Positions 8,651-12,204 of a DNA stretch of 12,204 nucleotides are shown here, piece by piece. Within the stretch, counting starts at the first letter, position 1; each line of letters opens with the position of its first letter. Both the position numbers and the translations under genes were made by a program. Origin of the DNA: Phoronis ovalis (taxonomy: Eukaryota > Phoronida > Phoronidae); assembly GCA_028565635.1 (NCBI GenBank), contig JAOXYB010046992.1, positions 1 to 12,204 on the forward strand. The letters are read 5' to 3'. Under the pieces are notes generated by a model. The model did not search any database and was not told the origin of the DNA. It saw only the letters and a program-made list of their open reading frames with translations.

Positions 8651-8945
8651 GCCCAAATCGGTCACTTTTTCACAAATTAATCCCTAAAAATGGATTGACT
8701 TTTCACATAAATGTCCATAAAGGTTGGTCCACTTTTCTACAAACCCTAAAAATGGGTCGTTTTTTCACGATTTTATTTAAAGGTAGCAATTCCAGGGAAT
8801 TTTTTCAAGAAAAACCCTAAAAAAATTGGTTCTTTTTTGTGACAGGAAACCCTGAAAATGGGTCAATTTTTGAGACCGAAATCCTTGAAAATGGGTGGAT
8901 ATTTTGAGCTTGGGCTGCACATTCCCATCTAAAAATATGGTCAGT
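8651..8945 (-). repeat. Degenerate tandem repeat of about 31-35 bp
   Basis: Repeated blocks of the form AAACCCTAAAAATGGGTC followed by a T-rich tract and CAC or GAGACC occur. CCC-type anchors lie near 8682, 8713, 8744, 8815, 8851 and 8884 (spacing about 31-36, with one double step). On the minus strand one frame reads repeated THFQGF.SQK peptides, which explains the 82-codon ORF at 8777-9025. I consider it non-coding repeat DNA adjoining the end of array 1. Confidence 0.8.
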
Positions 8946-10343
8946 TTTCCCCCGGGAAGTAACGCAGCAGATACAGTCATTTTGAATAAGAGTACCCCAT
9001 AATGATAAACCAGATTATAATGCATAATGCATTCTATTCTTTTCTAATGTAAAAAGCCACTAATGTTAAAAAAATATAATCCTAAACATTGGATGGGCAT
9101 TAGACATGACAAATGTCTTATGTTTTTATAGTGGGAAACATCTTAAAACCTAAGACTCCTGTCTTTTACAGTGTTCTTCTTACATAACAGACTACAATAG
9201 CCATAATTGGTACCTAAATGGACTATTTTTGACAAGGGTTGAATATCAATATTCACAAAATGGGTTCTTATACACATTGATAATCAAAAATGTATTCAAA
9301 AATGCATATATACGCTTTCAATACACGCTACAGCATCAAATATACAGATCGAGCCAGAATTGCGTATAGAAGCAATATTATAAGAGCGATATATATTATA
9401 TAAATATAAGCATACAACCAGCTGAGGCTCCCAGGCAGTGAACACACTACTCTCTCTCGTAATTATGTGACAAATACTTTGTCGGTTTACATACTTCTCC
9501 AAAGTCTTCTCATGCTATTTTCAACGATGAATACACATTACAAACGATGAATAGTTAAATGTCACAGCTTTATTTACTTGAAAAAATATGAATACCATGT
9601 AAATTTAACAAAATATAGTATTGCTTACTTGAGCTGGCGATGAGTCTACTTGGCATACCTGTATTCAACTAATTCGTACTGAGCCCTTTTATACCTGGGT
9701 TCAACCACAATAGATGACGTAACAAATTTATATTTAGCTATTCTGGCTATTTCAATGCCACCTTGGGCTTTAAAGGTATAGTCTGGTTCAGGGTTGTGTG
9801 TTCAGCCGATAAAAGCTATGTTAAGACCCCTTGCTGGGTCATAAATCCAGGTGCACCTTATGATACTAGTGGACAGGTTTTCAGAATTCTGTGTTATTTT
9901 GAATTTTTGTAAAATTTATTGGTTTATAGCTATCTAATGTTTTTAGACTTACCCTACCATATCTCTAGCCTTAATCATGCTAATCTCTAACCACAATCAT
10001 ATAATAATTCATGTCTTTTCTAAAACGTATAAAAACTAAACAGCGTTACTTCATTATCTAGATTTCATACTTCCCCTTCCCACGACCTGGGGATAGACTT
10101 GGGGATAAGCTTACAGGTGTTAGTACATCATTTAAACTAGTGTTCCTGTATCATGTAGTATGTGACTAATGACCATACACACTTAACTTATAAAACAAAT
10201 TTCATATGTTACGGTAGCATGTTTAAGATGTTGTCCGTTATAAAAATAAATAATATATGTTGTTTATTGCGCATCAGTTGCACCTAACTGTCTGATAATC
10301 TTCTGGTGATCAGATATTGTGCCAGCAAGGACATCTTCTGTAA
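8946..10343. other. Intergenic or intronic stretch, nothing recognised
   Basis: About 1.4 kb of AT-rich, non-repetitive sequence. The only ORF of note (9296-9502, minus strand, 68 codons) has no recognisable motif, and its base composition is like its surroundings. I found no tRNA-like B box, no exon resembling the missing C-terminus of TBK1, and no transposase motif. Confidence 0.6.
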
Positions 10344-10421
10344 TTGCAGGATTGTTTTACACATACATGTACACCCCCGGGTCACTTATGTAATGGTGGG
10401 TCCACATGCACAAACACAGGT
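10344..10421 (+). pseudogene. Possible orphan EGF-like half-domain exon
   Basis: After a possible acceptor (TCTGTAATTGCAG, ending at 10348) one frame reads DCFTHTCTPPGHLCNGGSTC followed by TNTG, up to a possible but weak donor at CACAG|GTTTGA. The cysteine spacing and the CNGG..C pattern resemble the first half of an EGF-like domain. No further EGF exon is nearby and the frame continues into degenerate repeat. It could be a stray exon fragment, an exon of an unseen gene, or chance. Confidence 0.2.
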
Positions 10422-10429
10422 TTGAAAAA

Positions 10430-10850
10430 AGCCCCTAAGCGCGTATATAGGCTGCTAAAAAAGCACCCCTTTAAAAGACTTGCAGGTTTAAAAGGTGACC
10501 CTTTGGCAGGCCTTACACTTTGTAAAAATCTTACCCTTTGGCAGACCTGAACTAAAATCATGCCCTTTCACAGACTGTGAGTAAAAACGTAAGTTTTCAG
10601 AGAATATAATTTCTTCCATAAAGTTAAGCGAATACATTATTTAAAGTAGAACAGTTTAAATATTAAATTGAAAAGAAAAACTTCATACAAATCTCAATGC
10701 AATAAAAAACCAGTATTAGGGACTGGTCAGAAATTAAAATTGAAGCATTGGGCATAAAAGAATTCAACCCCCCCCCCTCCAGGACTTGCGCAAAAAAATT
10801 TAACACCTCCCCTTAGATAATGCACAAAACTATGACCCCCTGTTCCAGAA
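10430..10850. repeat. Degenerate C-rich periodic repeats and a poly-C run
   Basis: Blocks of A-run followed by CCCTTTGGCAG recur near 10467, 10499, 10534 and 10563 (spacing 29-35). A second group at about 10760-10840 alternates A-rich and C-rich tracts at about 34 bp, with a run of ten C at 10768-10777. The period resembles that of 8651-8945, but the units are too diverged to call the same family. The stretch between the two groups (10576-10734) shows nothing. Confidence 0.5.
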
Positions 10851-10895
10851 ATGAGTTATTCATGCAAGCGTCCGCAGGGAACAACTAGGGGGTAT

Positions 10896-10909
10896 GGGGG
10901 CATGCCCCC
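10896..10909. repeat. Perfect 14-bp GC palindrome
   Basis: GGGGGCATGCCCCC reads the same on both strands and is followed by CCGGAAATATTTTCG. It stands out against AT-rich surroundings and lies about 90 bp before the hairpin at the head of array 2. It may mark a mobile-element end, but I cannot show that. Confidence 0.7.
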
Positions 10910-10995
10910 CGGAAATATTTTCGAACATTTTATGTGATTTCCTGTAATCTGATGCGTTCTTGGACTCTTTTGCCACGACACGTTGTGCCACTCTT

Positions 10996-11027
10996 TATGC
11001 CCATCCACATAGTGGTGGATGGGCATA
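10996..11027. repeat. Perfect hairpin, 13-bp arms and 6-base loop
   Basis: TATGCCCATCCAC (10996-11008) pairs fully with GTGGATGGGCATA (11015-11027) around the loop ATAGTG. It sits just left of the first repeat subunit of array 2, and the corresponding place in the intronic copy (about 1412-1445) has a decayed version. Confidence 0.85.
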
Positions 11028-11054
11028 TAGTCGTATTGTAGGCGTTGTCGTTGT

Positions 11055-12204
11055 TGTGTGTAACACTTTCTTTGTCTCACAATAACAGCTTCAGTTTTTA
11101 CCCGCTCAGTTTCATATTCGGCATAGGGTAAATAGAGGTTGTTTATACTTTTGACCATGATTACTTCCAATATGGCCGACTGGCAGCCATGTTTGTTCCC
11201 GAGAGGGCACGTAACGTTATGTCTATAGCCGCGAAGACGAAGCCCTACCTGGACGATTCAAAGGTGGTTCTAGGAAGGCTATAGATTGGTGGGCAGACTA
11301 GGCTAGGTGACATTTTAAAATGACCTTGAGAAGTAGGTCAAATGCCAAAACGATTCTTGGCCATTTTTTGTTGTGCGTAACACTTTCTTTATCTCGCAAT
11401 AACTGCTTTAGTTTTTATCCGATCAGCTTCATATTCAGTACAGAGTAAGTACATGTCAAAGTACAGGTTATGTGTAATATTGACCCTGATCACTTCCAAC
11501 ATGGCTGGCTGGTGGCCATGTTGGTTCGCGAGAATACGTCGTAATATCAGCTTCAGTTTTTATCCGATCAGTTTCATATTTGGCACAGAGTAAGTCCAGG
11601 TCTCAGTACATGCTATGTGTACTTGTGACCTAGATTACTTCCAATGTGGCCGCCTGGCATAACGTTGCAGCTATAGCCGCAAAGATGAAGCCCTACCTGG
11701 ACGAGTCAAAGGTGTTTCTAGGAAGGCCATAGACTGGTGGGTGTAATAGGCTAAGTGACATTTTAAAATACCCTTGACAAGTAGGTCAAATGCCGCAACG
11801 ATTCTTGGACATTTTTGTGGTGCGTAACATTTTCTTTATCCCGCAATAACTGCTTAAGTTTTTATCCAATCAGCTCCATATTTGGTACACAGCAAGTACA
11901 CAGGACAAAGTACAGGTTATGTATAATATTTACCCAGATTACTTCCAACATGGCCAACTGGCTGGTTCGCGAGATTGCACGTCATAATAACACCTTCAGT
12001 TTTTATCCGATCAGTTTCATATTCGACACAGAGTAAGTCCAGGTCACAGTACATGCTATCAGTAAGTTTGACCTAGATTACTTCCAATGTGGCCGACTGG
12101 CGGCCATGTTTATTGCCGAGAGGTTGCGTAACGTTGCATTTATAGCCGCGAAGATGAAGCGCTGCCTGGACGATTCAAAGGTGGTTCTAGAAAGACCATA
12201 GCTT
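11055..12204 (+). repeat. Large tandem array 2 (same family as array 1), runs to window edge
   Basis: The array starts mid-unit at GTAACACTTTCTTTGTCTCA. It has a partial unit at about 11055-11278, a long unit at about 11279-11726 and a second long unit at about 11727-12196. Both complete units have the internal duplication, with CTTCAG-type anchors 145 bp apart (11406 and 11551) and 141 bp apart (11853 and 11994). The window ends in CCATAGCTT, the unit start, so I cannot tell whether the array continues. Orientation is the same as array 1. Confidence 0.92.

Noticed and set aside
9296-9502. Minus-strand ORF of 68 codons in the unannotated stretch
   Set aside because: It is short, has no recognised motif, no splice partners and AT-rich composition like the surrounding DNA. 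This is expected by chance.
9660-9850. tRNA or tRNA-derived SINE, suggested by GGTTCA words
   Set aside because: No matching A box, no clover-leaf arms and no proper GGTTCGA.TCC B box could be found on either strand.
5807-12204. Retrotransposon or DNA transposase coding sequence in the repeat-rich half
   Set aside because: No reverse transcriptase, integrase, Rep/helicase or DDE-type motif is readable in any frame. The arrays are non-coding.

Overview
The window is eukaryotic genomic DNA. It is AT-rich, holds a gene split by GT-AG introns, and is dense in tandem and interspersed repeats. The only gene I can support is the central part of a TBK1/IKK-epsilon family protein kinase on the + strand. 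Its divergence from the vertebrate proteins, the short introns and the repeat style suggest a marine invertebrate, most likely a mollusc. That organism assignment is inference.

Region 1-5303 carries seven coding exons (562-655, 1678-2126, 2417-2628, 3163-3542, 3775-3896, 4542-4658, 5105-5303). All six internal junctions keep the reading frame, giving about 524 codons without a stop. In order they encode the kinase C-lobe from just before DFG (with the activation-loop serine and GTEEYLHP), the rest of the kinase domain, the ubiquitin-like domain, and most of the helical scaffold/dimerisation domain. The N-lobe and catalytic loop lie upstream of the window. The C-terminal adaptor-binding end is not visible and probably lies downstream of an intron longer than 6.9 kb. 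The introns hold a 38-bp minisatellite (4017-4280), a duplicated piece of an exon placed at a splice donor (3901-3938), and a decayed copy of the repeat family that dominates the right half of the window (about 1380-1550).

Region 5304-12204 has no convincing gene. It contains a cluster of direct and inverted copies of a short motif with a 38-bp inverted repeat (5446-5685). Next is a long array of about 280-470-bp units (5807-8650), in which some units carry an internal duplication of about 145 bp. A degenerate array of about 33 bp follows (8651-8945), then a stretch with nothing recognised (8946-10343). After that come a weak EGF-like exon-like segment (10344-10421), C-rich degenerate repeats, a GC palindrome, a perfect hairpin (10996-11027), and a second array of the same family that runs to the window edge.

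The most interesting points are the organisation of the large repeat family (short and long units, ends in the same phase, a shared head with a degraded intronic copy) and the nuclear-receptor-like half-site pair in nearly every unit. The many short ORFs inside the arrays are by-products of repeat conservation.
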